Shown here in pieces: positions 1 to 7,811 of a stretch of DNA of 64,000 nucleotides (position 1 is its first letter; each line of letters opens with the position of its first letter). The DNA comes from Methanocrinis alkalitolerans. GTDB taxonomy: Archaea; Halobacteriota; Methanosarcinia; Methanotrichales; Methanotrichaceae. Under the pieces are notes generated by a model. The model had not been told where the DNA came from. It searched no databases and worked only from the letters and a program-made list of their open reading frames with translations. A program made the translations under genes and the position numbers. Location: the NCBI RefSeq assembly GCF_029167205.1, contig NZ_JARFPL010000009.1:1-64000 (forward strand), in the 5' to 3' direction.

Positions 1-119
1 TTCACCAAAAAATAAGCTTTTATATATCATAAATTTTTCGGTTAAATCTAGATATTGACTACGAATATATCGTCATCCATTTTTCACGCTTATTTCGGGT
101 ATTCTGAAAAGGAGGCTGA

Positions 120-488
120 ATAGTTACGTCCAGCAAAGATATGCCCGTGCAGGAGATGTACGAACTATATAAGAAAAGAGATCGAGTAGAAAAGCTGTTT
201 GATGCTTACAAGAATGTTCTTGATGCGGATAGGCTATACCTGCAGGATGACGAAAGTGTGTTCGGTCACGTGTTTATATCCTTCCTTTCCCTCTACGCTT
301 ACTGGAAGCTTGAAGCGATGCTTAAAAACGCGAAGCTGAATAGGAAGATTTCTCCAACAGATTTGTTATTGCAGTACAGCAAAGTGTATCACATTAAGAT
401 TGGAAAGCGGACTTTAATCTCTGAGATTCCGAAGAAAGTTCGAGACCTAGAAGGAAAACTTGGGTTGGGTATATTCCCCATTGAGTGA
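120..488 (+). pseudogene. IS1634/IS4-type transposase, C-terminal fragment
   Basis: This stretch encodes about 120 residues matching the C-terminal end of DDE transposases of the IS1634/IS4 group, including the YKKRDRVEKLFDAYKN and LDADRLYLQDDES blocks that surround the last catalytic Glu. The frame is closed upstream by TGA at 117-119, so the N-terminal two thirds with the first two catalytic Asp are missing; the first ATG inside is at 141. After the TGA at 486-488 the same frame stays open for 31 more codons (489-581), so the visible stop may itself be a nonsense change. The fragment lies just beyond the 3' end of an ABC importer operon that lacks an ATPase gene. It is inactive as it stands. 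Confidence 0.75.
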
Positions 489-653
489 GGAGTTAAGGTT
501 CCGAAGTACTTTACTACGCGTTTGCCCTCAACGGTGGGTATCGTCGATATCAACAAAGGTTCTCACTTCCGTTCCGTCATTTGATTCCCCTGGACTATGA
601 GCTGATAGAAAAATGTATTCTGGGGTCGGGGGATCCGCGATGGTCCGCCCCAT

Positions 654-1448
654 CTAGTTCTGCCGTATCCCCTCCTGCCAGCGCAGCAGCTTCTCCTGGA
701 CGACGTAGCGGAAGGTCCGATCGATGAAAAGGCCCAGGAGGCCCAGGACGATCATGTAGAGGAATACCATCTCCATCATGTGGAGGGAGTAGTATTCCCA
801 GAGCCGGTACCCCAGGCCGCTTCGCGTCGACGCCCCGAACATCTCGGCGGCGACGATGCACATCCATGCGATCCCCATGGCGATCCTGATGCCGGCGGCT
901 ATCGAAGGCAGCGCCGAGGGGAAGGCGACGTACCTGAGGAGGTCGCGGTTCCTGGTGGCGCCCAGGACCATCGCCGACTCGACGTAGACCCGGGGGACGG
1001 ACCGAAACCCGACGTAAGAGTTGATCAGGATCGGGAAGACCGCCCCTACGAAGACGATGAACCCCGCCGCCTGGGGGGTGAGTCCGAACCAGATGATGGC
1101 AAAGGGGATCCAGGCGAGGGGCGGGATCGGCCTTATCAGCTCCACTATCGGGTCGAAGATCCTGTCCGCGATCCTGGACCATCCCATCGCCATCCCTATA
1201 GGGAGGGCTAAAAGGAGCCCTGCCGTCATGCCGATGGCGAAGTGGATGAGGCTCACCGGAAGGTCCACCCAGAGGATCGTCTCCCACTGGCGGAGGAGGG
1301 CTTCGGCAACCTCGAGGAAGCTCGGAAGCTTCAGGGGGTTTGCTACGGCCAAGGCCAGAAGCTGCCAGACGACGACCAGACCCGCCACCGATAGCGCCTC
1401 TACGGCGTGGTCTGCTAGCTCCTCTCTCGCTTTATCGATCAGGGCCAT
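654..1448 (-). CDS. ABC transporter permease, nitrate/sulfonate/taurine (SsuC/TauC) type
   Basis: This is the inner-membrane permease of a NitT/TauT-type ABC importer, 264 aa, a usual length for the family. About six hydrophobic segments are seen, at roughly 21-36, 66-90, 108-122, 127-147, 186-203 and 226-243. The EAA loop that docks to the ATPase is clear at 163-176 (GATRNRDLLRYVAF). The start ATG follows a good ribosome site (GGTGGAGAGG). The gene lies downstream of the matching lipoprotein gene, about 90 bp apart, and both are probably cotranscribed. No ATP-binding subunit follows; a transposase remnant is next instead. The substrate cannot be read from the sequence. Confidence 0.88.
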   Translation of the reverse strand: MALIDKAREELADHAVEALSVAGLVVVWQLLALAVANPLKLPSFLEVAEALLRQWETILWVDLPVSLIHFAIGMTAGLLLALPIGMAMGWSRIADRIFDPIVELIRPIPPLAWIPFAIIWFGLTPQAAGFIVFVGAVFPILINSYVGFRSVPRVYVESAMVLGATRNRDLLRYVAFPSALPSIAAGIRIAMGIAWMCIVAAEMFGASTRSGLGYRLWEYYSLHMMEMVFLYMIVLGLLGLFIDRTFRYVVQEKLLRWQEGIRQN

Positions 1449-1512
1449 CTCCGATCCTCTCCACCTATTCTCCGTCTCCCTTCCCTATTCTGGTCACCCT
1501 TCCCTCTCCTCG

Positions 1513-1549
1513 TCTCAGCTCTTCATCTCAGCTCTTCATCTCAGCTCTT
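1513..1549. repeat. 13-bp tandem repeat, about 2.9 copies, over a stop codon
   Basis: The unit TCTCAGCTCTTCA is repeated at 1513-1525, 1526-1538 and, partly, 1539-1549. It overlaps the stop codon of the importer lipoprotein (TGA, read on the minus strand at 1541-1543), so unit gain or loss would leave the protein almost unchanged. Confidence 0.85.
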
Positions 1550-2530
1550 TACCCTGTCGTAGAACGATGTATCGAAGAGGTCCTCCTCGGTCAGGAGCTT
1601 ACTTCCGGTGTATCCCAGCTCGTAGTTGACCCTGGCAAACTCGGCCACCGACGGGATGATGACGTGAGGATCGCTGATCCAGGCGCCGTCCCAGTTCTCG
1701 ATGGAGTGGCGGACCACCTCCAGGTTCTGATTCGTCTTGGCAGAGTAGATCTCCGCCGCCCTCTCTGGGTTCGCGTTGATGTATTCGGTGGCCTTGATGT
1801 GGGTCTTGATGATCTGCTCCACCAGCTCAGGCTCCTCTCTCATCAACTTGCCGCTGACGACGAGGCAGCAGCAGGCGTGGTTCGGCCACATCTCACCGGA
1901 GGATACGACGGTCCTGCCGTTGCCGCCGAGCTCGATGATCGACGGCGCTGGGTGGGGGAGGAAGACGGCGTCGAGGCGCTTTGCTGAGATGGCTGTCGTC
2001 GCGTCACCGGGACCCATCGACTTTATGTCGATCTCTGCGGGGTCTATGCCGTTATCCTGGAGCCACTTCTTGAAGACGGTATCCTGGATCGATCCCGGCG
2101 GGAACGTCCCCACGGCGAGCCCCACCAGGGACTTTGGCCCCTCGTAATCCACCTCAGGACGGACCACCAGGTCGGAGCCGTTCATCTGGACCGCCGCCAC
2201 GATCTTGGCGTCGAGCCCCTGGGCTATGGCGCTGATGGGCGGAGCTGCTCCGACGTAGGCTATGTCCAGGTTTCCGCCGAGCATCGCCTGCATCTCAGGA
2301 GGTCCCGAGGGGAACTCGAAGTCTTCCACCTTCACGATCCCGAAGGGCGCAAGGTCCGCGAGCCACCAGCCCTCCTCCATCGCCACCATTTCTGCGACCT
2401 GATGGGTGCTGGGCTGGTATCCGATCCGCAGGGTCGTTATCTTCTTATCCTCATCGGTGCCGAGGCAGCCTAGGGCTATCACCGCCACAAGACCGACCGC
2501 CAGGGCTGCGATAAGAAAATCTCTCCTCAA
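1541..2530 (-). CDS. ABC transporter substrate-binding lipoprotein, NMT1/TauA type
   Basis: This is the extracytoplasmic binding protein of the importer. A hydrophobic leader (residues 6-20) ends in a lipobox ALGC with Cys22, so it should be lipid-anchored. The mature part begins with the fold signature LRIGYQPSTHQ and contains a mid-region (GPKSLVGLAVGTFPPGS) typical of nitrate/sulfonate/taurine binding proteins. Start is TTG (2530); the upstream frame closes within two codons, and no ATG fits. A TATA-like element lies at 2563-2571 on the minus strand. The gene is divergent from an XRE regulator, 107 bp apart, which may control it. The ligand is unknown. Confidence 0.87.
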   Translation of the reverse strand: MRRDFLIAALAVGLVAVIALGCLGTDEDKKITTLRIGYQPSTHQVAEMVAMEEGWWLADLAPFGIVKVEDFEFPSGPPEMQAMLGGNLDIAYVGAAPPISAIAQGLDAKIVAAVQMNGSDLVVRPEVDYEGPKSLVGLAVGTFPPGSIQDTVFKKWLQDNGIDPAEIDIKSMGPGDATTAISAKRLDAVFLPHPAPSIIELGGNGRTVVSSGEMWPNHACCCLVVSGKLMREEPELVEQIIKTHIKATEYINANPERAAEIYSAKTNQNLEVVRHSIENWDGAWISDPHVIIPSVAEFARVNYELGYTGSKLLTEEDLFDTSFYDRVKS

Positions 2531-2637
2531 ATATCATCACCTGCCTGAGAGGGGAGGCGGTCAATATAAAGCATTTTCCGGCCGGGACGATATAAAATCC
2601 CAAAAGTACTAATATTCAAAATATATTCTACAATAAG
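2531..2637. promoter_or_regulatory. Divergent promoter region, importer / XRE regulator
   Basis: Two TATA-like elements face away from each other only about 26 bp apart: AATATAAAG at 2563-2571, read on the minus strand for the importer, and GATATAAAATC at 2589-2599 for the regulator. A repressor bound between them could shut both. Confidence 0.5.
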
Positions 2638-3153
2638 ATGACATATGCCGAGAGGTTGATGAGGGCGGCCTTCATCTCCGATGAGAAGCTCCGCGAATCC
2701 CTGAAGGAGGTCCTATCGGAGCTGGGGATGAGCGCCAGGGAGTTCAGCAAGGTCTCAGCCTTGCCCCAGTCCACCCTTTACAAGATCATGTCCGGCCATC
2801 GGGAGCCGAATATAACGACCCTCCGGCAGATCGTCAGGACCATAAAGGATATAGAGGGGGGCGAGACGGGGTTCATCGCCGTCATAGCCGCAAGGCCGGT
2901 CCTCGACGAGATCAAGGAGAAGAGGATGAAGATCGGCGACAGGCTACTGGTACTGCGGGAGTACTCGGCGACGAACATCGAGGAGGCGATCGTCGCCGCC
3001 GTCCGGGCCGAGAGGGACGGGGCAGCGGCCCTCGTCTGCGCTCCCATCGTCAGCCCGACGGTGGAGAAGCTCCTATCGATACCCGTCGCCACCATAATCC
3101 CGAGGGAGAGCCTCGTCCGGGCGATCGAGGTGGCGGCGAGGAAGATCGAGTGA
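2638..3153 (+). CDS. XRE-family transcriptional regulator with C-terminal alpha/beta domain
   Basis: The protein (171 aa) has a helix-turn-helix of the Cro/XRE type at about residues 15-72; the recognition part reads SALPQSTLYKIMSGHREP. A second domain (about 78-171) looks like a small alpha/beta sensor with hydrophobic strands (FIAVIAARP, ALVCAP, VATIIPRES). The ATG at 2638 lies about 40 nt from a TATA-like element with no clear ribosome site, so the mRNA may have a short leader. It sits back to back with the ABC importer genes, so it is probably their local regulator; that role is inferred from position only. The effector is unknown. Confidence 0.8.
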   Translation: MTYAERLMRAAFISDEKLRESLKEVLSELGMSAREFSKVSALPQSTLYKIMSGHREPNITTLRQIVRTIKDIEGGETGFIAVIAARPVLDEIKEKRMKIGDRLLVLREYSATNIEEAIVAAVRAERDGAAALVCAPIVSPTVEKLLSIPVATIIPRESLVRAIEVAARKIE

Positions 3154-3269
3154 GGGCCTTGCGATCGAGGATGAAGCGGATAGGGCAGAAGAGCCGCAAG
3201 ATCCGGAAAGACTTTTATCATTGGGGTGAATAACAAAACCCTACTGAAGGGTATAAGTGGGGTTTGTTT

Positions 3270-3719
3270 ATGAGAACGGTCGTCATATTATCAATTCTGG
3301 CGCTTCTCGCCGGAGCAACAGCTGCGTCTGGTGCAGAGCCCATGAGCGTCGGCGGAGATTTCGGAATGGCTTGGCTTGAGAACCTGCCATACCAGCCCAC
3401 CACAACTGATGACGGTAGCGGCCTCTGGAGCTGGGGTGGCGTCCCCAGGGGCAGAGAGGTGGTAAACGACACCCTGGAGCTGGTGGAGGCGGGTGCGAAT
3501 GAAACGGCCCTTTCCGGCCTCACGTGGCTGGGATCAGAGCCCTTCGGCCCCCCGTCTCAGCTAAATTATCCGAAGACATCTCCGGATTTCATGTACCCCT
3601 TCTACTCAGATGATCCGTGGATCCTCGCCCAGCACTACGGCAGGGTGATCAGAACGAACCTCGACGATCTGCCGAAAAGCATCAGAGATACGATAAAACC
3701 GGAATATCTTCAGAGATAG
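3270..3719 (+). CDS. Small exported protein, function unknown
   Basis: About 149 aa. A signal peptide is visible (MRTVVILSILALLAGATAA, then SGAEP), so the protein should be secreted. The mature part is rich in Gly, Trp, Tyr and Pro and has no family motif that I recognise. The ATG at 3270 is chosen over the in-frame TTG at 3264, because the basic residue then comes directly before the hydrophobic core. The next gene starts 5 bp after the stop, so the two may be cotranscribed. Confidence 0.65.
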   Translation: MRTVVILSILALLAGATAASGAEPMSVGGDFGMAWLENLPYQPTTTDDGSGLWSWGGVPRGREVVNDTLELVEAGANETALSGLTWLGSEPFGPPSQLNYPKTSPDFMYPFYSDDPWILAQHYGRVIRTNLDDLPKSIRDTIKPEYLQR

Positions 3720-3724
3720 CTATA

Positions 3725-4321
3725 ATGACCCTTGAGAGAACGGGTCTTGACGACCTCCTCTCTATGCTCAAGGAGGTCCACCCCGACCTTTCGCCCATCT
3801 CTGCGAGGGACGTGGTCGTCGCCGACTGGGTGAGGCTGAAGTGCAGGTACGGGTGCAAGGCGTACGGAAAGCACCTGGGGTGTCCCCCCTACTCGCCTAC
3901 GCCGGAGGAGACGAGAAAGATCCTATCGGAGTACAGAGTCGGGATCATCGCGAGGTTCGAGGCCTCACCAGACCCCGAGGTCGCGCCCCAACACCTCCAC
4001 CACCACCTCTGGGAGTCGATCAACAGGGTTCACGAGATGATATTCCAGCTGGAGAGGAGGGCTTTCCTCGCCGGCTACTATAAGGCCTTCGGGTTCAACG
4101 CCCTCCCATGCACCTTCTGCGCCACCTGCATCCCCGAGGAGAAGGAGATGGCCGACCCCCTCGACGCCCGGAACTGCAGGCACAAAGAGAAGGTGAGGCC
4201 CTCGATGGAGGCCTGCGGCATAGACGTCTTCAAGACCCTCGAAGTGGCGGGGCTCGGTCTCTCCGTCCTAGACTCCTATTCGGAAGGTTTCGCCCTATTC
4301 GGCCTCGTCTTGCTGGATTGA
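3725..4321 (+). CDS. DUF2284 predicted metal-binding protein
   Basis: The protein (198 aa) carries the DUF2284 signature: C40-x3-C44, then YGKHLGCPPYSPTP with Cys53, and later LPCTFCATC and a Cys/His-bearing stretch (NCRHKEKVRPSMEACGID). These cysteines probably hold an Fe-S or other metal site. Members are common in methanogens and other anaerobes; no reaction is established. The ATG at 3725 is chosen because the upstream part of the open frame (3617-3724) overlaps the preceding gene and lacks family similarity. The 3' end overlaps the convergent M23-like gene by 27 bp. Confidence 0.85.
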   Translation: MTLERTGLDDLLSMLKEVHPDLSPISARDVVVADWVRLKCRYGCKAYGKHLGCPPYSPTPEETRKILSEYRVGIIARFEASPDPEVAPQHLHHHLWESINRVHEMIFQLERRAFLAGYYKAFGFNALPCTFCATCIPEEKEMADPLDARNCRHKEKVRPSMEACGIDVFKTLEVAGLGLSVLDSYSEGFALFGLVLLD

Positions 4322-4894
4322 GAGGGCGTCGAGGCGGCTGGTGGGGTCGATGAGACCTTTTGGCTTTCCGGTCCCAAACCAGTTCCCGCCCCGGTATAGA
4401 TCCGAAGGCTCGGGGCGGGAACGGTAGATCTCCAGGTGGAGCATGGAGACCTGCCCTTCATCCTTCAGCCTCCTGATGTAGGAAGGGGATCCGTCGTCTA
4501 TCTTCTCGGGGTCGAGGACCGATCCCACTCTGCCCAACCTCTGGCCGGATCTGATCCGGTCACCCGCTCTGACCTCCACCTCCCCCAGCTCTGCGAACTT
4601 GACGAATTGGCCGCCGTCCTCTTCGACGATGACGTAGAAGGTCTCGTTCCAGTATGGTACCACATCTGCCTCCGTGAAGCTTCCCACCTCCGAGACGAGG
4701 CCGTCGTCTATGGAGACGACCTCCGATCCGAAGGTTGCGCGGATATCGACGCCACAGTGGCGCCGGTCTCCCCGGTCCTCACCGAATGAGCCGGGCGATC
4801 CCGGCGGAGGAACCCGCCGAATCCGGTCCCCGGGGAGGGGCCAAGCTACGGTCTTCTCATCCTTCTTCGGGCCGGATCTGGGCGATCTCTTCAA
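4295..4894 (-). CDS. M23-fold (lysostaphin-like) putative metallopeptidase
   Basis: This 199-aa protein shows the M23/LytM core: HCGVDI at 46-51 (His46, Asp50 as metal ligands), a beta-rich centre with VRAGDRIRSGQRLGRVG, and LHLEIY (His153, Glu155) standing for the usual HxH/HxE strand. The Zn site thus seems largely complete. No signal peptide is seen. The start is a TTG that overlaps the stop of the HAD phosphatase gene by 4 bp (TTGA), so translation is probably coupled. Archaea lack murein, so the substrate is unclear; another peptide or a regulatory role is possible. Confidence 0.72.
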   Translation of the reverse strand: MKRSPRSGPKKDEKTVAWPLPGDRIRRVPPPGSPGSFGEDRGDRRHCGVDIRATFGSEVVSIDDGLVSEVGSFTEADVVPYWNETFYVIVEEDGGQFVKFAELGEVEVRAGDRIRSGQRLGRVGSVLDPEKIDDGSPSYIRRLKDEGQVSMLHLEIYRSRPEPSDLYRGGNWFGTGKPKGLIDPTSRLDALSIQQDEAE

Positions 4895-5658
4895 AGATGC
4901 TCACTCAGCTCTGAGATCGATTCGAGGATGAGGTCCGGGATGACGTTGGAGTACTCCACCAGATCCTCCCTGTACTTTCCCGTCTTTACCAGGATCCCCT
5001 TCATCTCAGCGTTCTGGGCCCCCCCAACGTCGGTGTTTATGTCGTCTCCGATCATCGCCGTCTCCTCGGGCAGGGCCCGAAGATCGGCGAGGGCCATCTC
5101 GAAGAAGTCTGGGGAGGGCTTTCCCACCACCTCGGCCACGGTCCCGGTGGCGTACTCGAGGGCTGCAACGAAGGGGCCTGCTGAGAGGCAGAGGCCGTCG
5201 GCCCCCATCCAGTACCTGTCCTTCTCCAGGGCGACGATCTCCGCCCCGTCCATCACCAGCCGGAAGGCCCTGTTCAGCCGGTCGAAGGTGAAGTCGGTCT
5301 CGGCGCCCCCCACCACTACGAAGTCCGCCTCATCCTCGGCGACGGGAACGCCCGCCTCCTCGAAGTCCTTTCGGACGTCCGGCCTTGTGAGGAGGAAGCA
5401 CCTGTTATCCCTCTCGGACCGGATCCTCTCGACGGCGGCGATGGCCGGGGTGAATATCCGCTCTTCTGGTATTGAAAACCCCATCTCGTCGAGGAACTTT
5501 GCGAGGCTCTTCCTGCACTTCGACGTGGTGTTGGAGACGAACCGATACCGGTATCCCATCTCCTCCAGCATGGCCACCGTCTCCCTCGCCCCCTCGATCG
5601 GAGTCCTGTCCACGTAGAGGACCCCGTCGAGGTCGATGAGAAAGGCTTTTGAGTCCAT
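4891..5658 (-). CDS. HAD-superfamily phosphatase, subfamily IIA (NagD/LHPP-like)
   Basis: The protein (255 aa) has all HAD motifs: DLDGVLY with nucleophile Asp9 and acid Asp11, the SNTTSK motif II, a Lys in VVGKPSPDFF, and GDDINTDVGGAQNA. A C2-type cap lies between motifs II and III, as in NagD and LHPP. It should hydrolyse a small phosphorylated metabolite in the cytoplasm; the substrate is unknown. A promoter (AAATTTAAAACC, 5702-5713 minus) and a strong ribosome site (AAGGAGGGG) precede the ATG. It is the first gene of a pair with the M23-fold protein. Confidence 0.88.
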   Translation of the reverse strand: MDSKAFLIDLDGVLYVDRTPIEGARETVAMLEEMGYRYRFVSNTTSKCRKSLAKFLDEMGFSIPEERIFTPAIAAVERIRSERDNRCFLLTRPDVRKDFEEAGVPVAEDEADFVVVGGAETDFTFDRLNRAFRLVMDGAEIVALEKDRYWMGADGLCLSAGPFVAALEYATGTVAEVVGKPSPDFFEMALADLRALPEETAMIGDDINTDVGGAQNAEMKGILVKTGKYREDLVEYSNVIPDLILESISELSEHL

Positions 5659-5701
5659 CGTTTCATCCCCTCCTTGGCGATGGAGGAGGTACGATCTCTT
5701 C

Positions 5702-5713
5702 GGTTTTAAATTT
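5702..5713 (-). promoter_or_regulatory. TATA-like element for the HAD phosphatase gene
   Basis: On the minus strand AAATTTAAAACC lies about 45 nt upstream of the start codon, the usual place for an archaeal TATA box with a short leader. Confidence 0.4.
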
Positions 5714-5815
5714 ACCCGATGGGTTCATCGTCGACGAAAATCCTCGAACACGCGGCAGCTCCAGCGATCGTCCAGGGCTGGACCAGAAGATTGCGTCTGG
5801 ATTATGATGGAGGAA

Positions 5816-5948
5816 CGGACTGAGGTCGCGTACTCGATCTACTGAAAATCGCCACTCGAATCGAATTCAAGGGACGTATTTTCCGCCAAACAGCCATTAC
5901 GTCACCCGTTAGCGCTATTCAGTAATCTGGGTACGCGACCCGGACTGA
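5816..5948. mobile_element. 117-bp MITE-like element with 8-bp target duplication
   Basis: The 8-bp word CGGACTGA occurs at 5816-5823 and again at 5941-5948. Between them lies a 117-bp segment that starts with GGTCGCGTAC (5824-5833) and ends with its exact reverse complement (5931-5940). Further in, TACTGAA (5840-5846) mirrors TTCAGTA (5918-5924), so the imperfect inverted repeats reach about 23-30 bp. There is no coding potential. Inverted ends plus a perfect 8-bp direct repeat are the mark of a miniature transposable element; the mobilising family is unknown (8-bp duplications occur in ISL3, IS66, IS256 and IS1595 families). The rest of the spacer 5659-6094 shows nothing further. Confidence 0.75.
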
Positions 5949-6094
5949 TATCGCCATTAAAAGAGGCGACTGGAATGACGTAGATGGAACGGACGGTCGG
6001 CGCCATCCGCCGAAATGCCGGATCCGAGGATGGATCAGCGGTTCGAGCTGATGGAAGGCTGATGGACGGTCGATGACGAGGGGACCGGAGGGAT

Positions 6095-6655
6095 TCAGGT
6101 CATGGACATCAGCTCGATGCGCATCCTGTCAGAATCTTCGGCCTCGGAGTCCGTCTCCTTCTTATCGACCTGATCCTGATCTTCCGGGATGTAGGATAGG
6201 TATAGCTTTCGCCTCTTGCCCTGGGTCAGCTTGACGTGAGACGGGTCCTTCTCTGCGGCGCGCTTCATCACGGTTATCACCGTCGTCTTGTTCAGCCCCA
6301 TCATGTCCACCAGCTCGTTTGTGGTATATCTTCCGGGCCTCTCCTTCAAGAGATCGATCAGGGCGGAGGTGTGGTTCTCCATGGCGTTGCCCTCTCCGAC
6401 CTTCTGGATCCTGGCGGCGGACGATCTCGTCTGTCTGGCCTTCATCTGGCTTTTGAGATCCGCAACGTCCTTTGAGAGGTGGTCTACCTGGTCGATGAGC
6501 CTTCCAAGAAGATCGACGTCTTGCTGCTTCATGCTCAGCATGTTGGATATATTTTCAACGGCCATGATGAGACCGATCATAGCCTGGTTCTCTTCGAGTT
6601 CCCGCTCACTCTCGGAAACCTTCATTTTATAAATTTCCAAAAGATCTTCAAACAT
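6095..6655 (-). CDS. Coiled-coil / winged-helix putative DNA-binding protein
   Basis: The protein has 186 aa. Residues 1-85 are strongly helical with heptad character (many Glu, Lys, Leu, Met), suggesting a coiled-coil oligomer. A winged helix-turn-helix follows at about 92-150 (ERPGRYTTNELVDMMGLNKT, then ITVMKRAAEKDP and the basic wing TQGKRRKLYLSYI). The tail is acidic. It looks like a transcription regulator with its sensing or pairing part at the N-terminus; I do not recognise a named family. A TATA-like element lies at 6757-6770 (minus), and GGAGCACGGAG precedes the ATG. Confidence 0.65.
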   Translation of the reverse strand: MFEDLLEIYKMKVSESERELEENQAMIGLIMAVENISNMLSMKQQDVDLLGRLIDQVDHLSKDVADLKSQMKARQTRSSAARIQKVGEGNAMENHTSALIDLLKERPGRYTTNELVDMMGLNKTTVITVMKRAAEKDPSHVKLTQGKRRKLYLSYIPEDQDQVDKKETDSEAEDSDRMRIELMSMT

Positions 6656-6756
6656 TAGCTCCGTGCTCCTTATCTCAATCTCAGCGGCCCATCTGATATC
6701 TCATCCCCCTATGTTGAGGTATCTAAAAGGCTGCTACGTATCGTGATATGGATCCG

Positions 6757-6770
6757 TGTATAAATAGTTT
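6757..6770 (-). promoter_or_regulatory. TATA-like element for the coiled-coil/wHTH gene
   Basis: On the minus strand AAACTATTTATACA lies about 100 nt upstream of the start codon. Confidence 0.35.
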
Positions 6771-6877
6771 ATCTTAAAAATTGATCCAGTAAGGCGCGTC
6801 TCCTGGGCATCGGACGGCAATTTCATCAATAATTGAGATCATCGCCGGTGGACGACCGCAAATTGGCTTTTGCAGAT

Positions 6878-7705
6878 TTACGATCGGAGATCTTTTCGAT
6901 GGTCCAGGATCCGGCCCCTCACCAGATCCGGAAGCTCCCTTATGTCGTATATGACCTCGTCCGCCGCCTCCAGTAGCTCCTTAGGTGGGCGGCTATCCTG
7001 CTGGACCGTCAGGACCCCCAGGTCTGCGGCCTTCAGAGCGTACCGGTCGTTGAGGCCGTCTCCCACCATGACGACCATGCCGTAATCTCTCTTGAGGTCG
7101 GTTACGATCTCCTCCTTCCGTCGTGGCCGTGAGGCCGGATATATCCGCTCCTCGCTTATGCCCCCCCATCCGGTGAGGCTTGAGAGGCTCCGTCTGCTGT
7201 CTCCGGAGGCGACGTAGATATCGGCGCCCATCTCCTCCATCTCCTCCAGGACCGCCTCCACCTCGGGAAAGGGCCTCCCTCCTGTGCTGACGGAGTGGCT
7301 CACCCCACCCGCCTCCACATCGACGATCAGCCCCGAGGTGTAGTAGAACCCCGGACAGCGGGCAGAGACCGCCGCCAGGGTCTCCTGGAGGCTCGCCACC
7401 TCCACCTCGGAGTTGAGCAAGAGGCTGCGCGCCTCATCATCAGAGACCGGGGTGCTGGAGCAGCTTATGGTGACGTTCCTCTCCCTCCCCCGGAAGAATT
7501 CGGCGAGGGTCGTCTCTGCCGGCGTCTTCATCACCTCCTCCGGATCGAGGTGAGGTATCACCAGGGCCCTGCCCCCCTTCTCCATGACCAGCTCCATGGT
7601 GAATATCCCCTCCATCAGGAGGTCTCTTGAGATGTCTTTGGCGACCCGGTACATCTCCAGCATGGTTCCGGCGACGTCGAATATCACCGCTAAGTTCCGG
7701 GCCAT
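6878..7705 (-). CDS. MJ0968-type soluble P-type-ATPase-like HAD phosphatase
   Basis: The protein (275 aa) has HAD motif I as FDVAGTM: nucleophile Asp10 is present and the second Asp is replaced by Ala, followed by EMYRVAKD. The same form (FDSAGTL...RVIKD) occurs in Methanocaldococcus jannaschii MJ0968, a stand-alone P-type-ATPase-like phosphatase, from memory of that protein. Motif II (VASGDSRRS) and motif III (VVMVGDGLNDRYALKAAD) are intact. Its substrate is unknown. ATG at 7705 is preferred over GTG at 7711. A TATA-like stretch (CTATTTAACC) about 15-25 nt upstream suggests a leaderless message. Confidence 0.8.
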   Translation of the reverse strand: MARNLAVIFDVAGTMLEMYRVAKDISRDLLMEGIFTMELVMEKGGRALVIPHLDPEEVMKTPAETTLAEFFRGRERNVTISCSSTPVSDDEARSLLLNSEVEVASLQETLAAVSARCPGFYYTSGLIVDVEAGGVSHSVSTGGRPFPEVEAVLEEMEEMGADIYVASGDSRRSLSSLTGWGGISEERIYPASRPRRKEEIVTDLKRDYGMVVMVGDGLNDRYALKAADLGVLTVQQDSRPPKELLEAADEVIYDIRELPDLVRGRILDHRKDLRS

Positions 7706-7811
7706 CGTCACCAGGTTAAATAGATATGAAGATCAACCTATCGGTGGAAACGATCGCCGTTGACAGACTGGCATCGGATTCCGTCCAAAAGAGACCGAAG
7801 GGGAGTCTTCC

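Noticed and set aside
500..515. 12-base word GAAGTACTTTAC shared with about 24681-24692, considered as a common IS end
   Set aside because: A 12-base match in 64 kb is expected by chance, and the flanks do not align.
595..1287. Long minus-strand frame overlapping the permease gene
   Set aside because: Shadow of the GC-rich permease gene in another frame; Arg/Pro/Gly-rich with no family likeness.
5659..6094. tRNA or sRNA gene in the spacer
   Set aside because: No cloverleaf or box motifs were found; the structure present is explained by the MITE.
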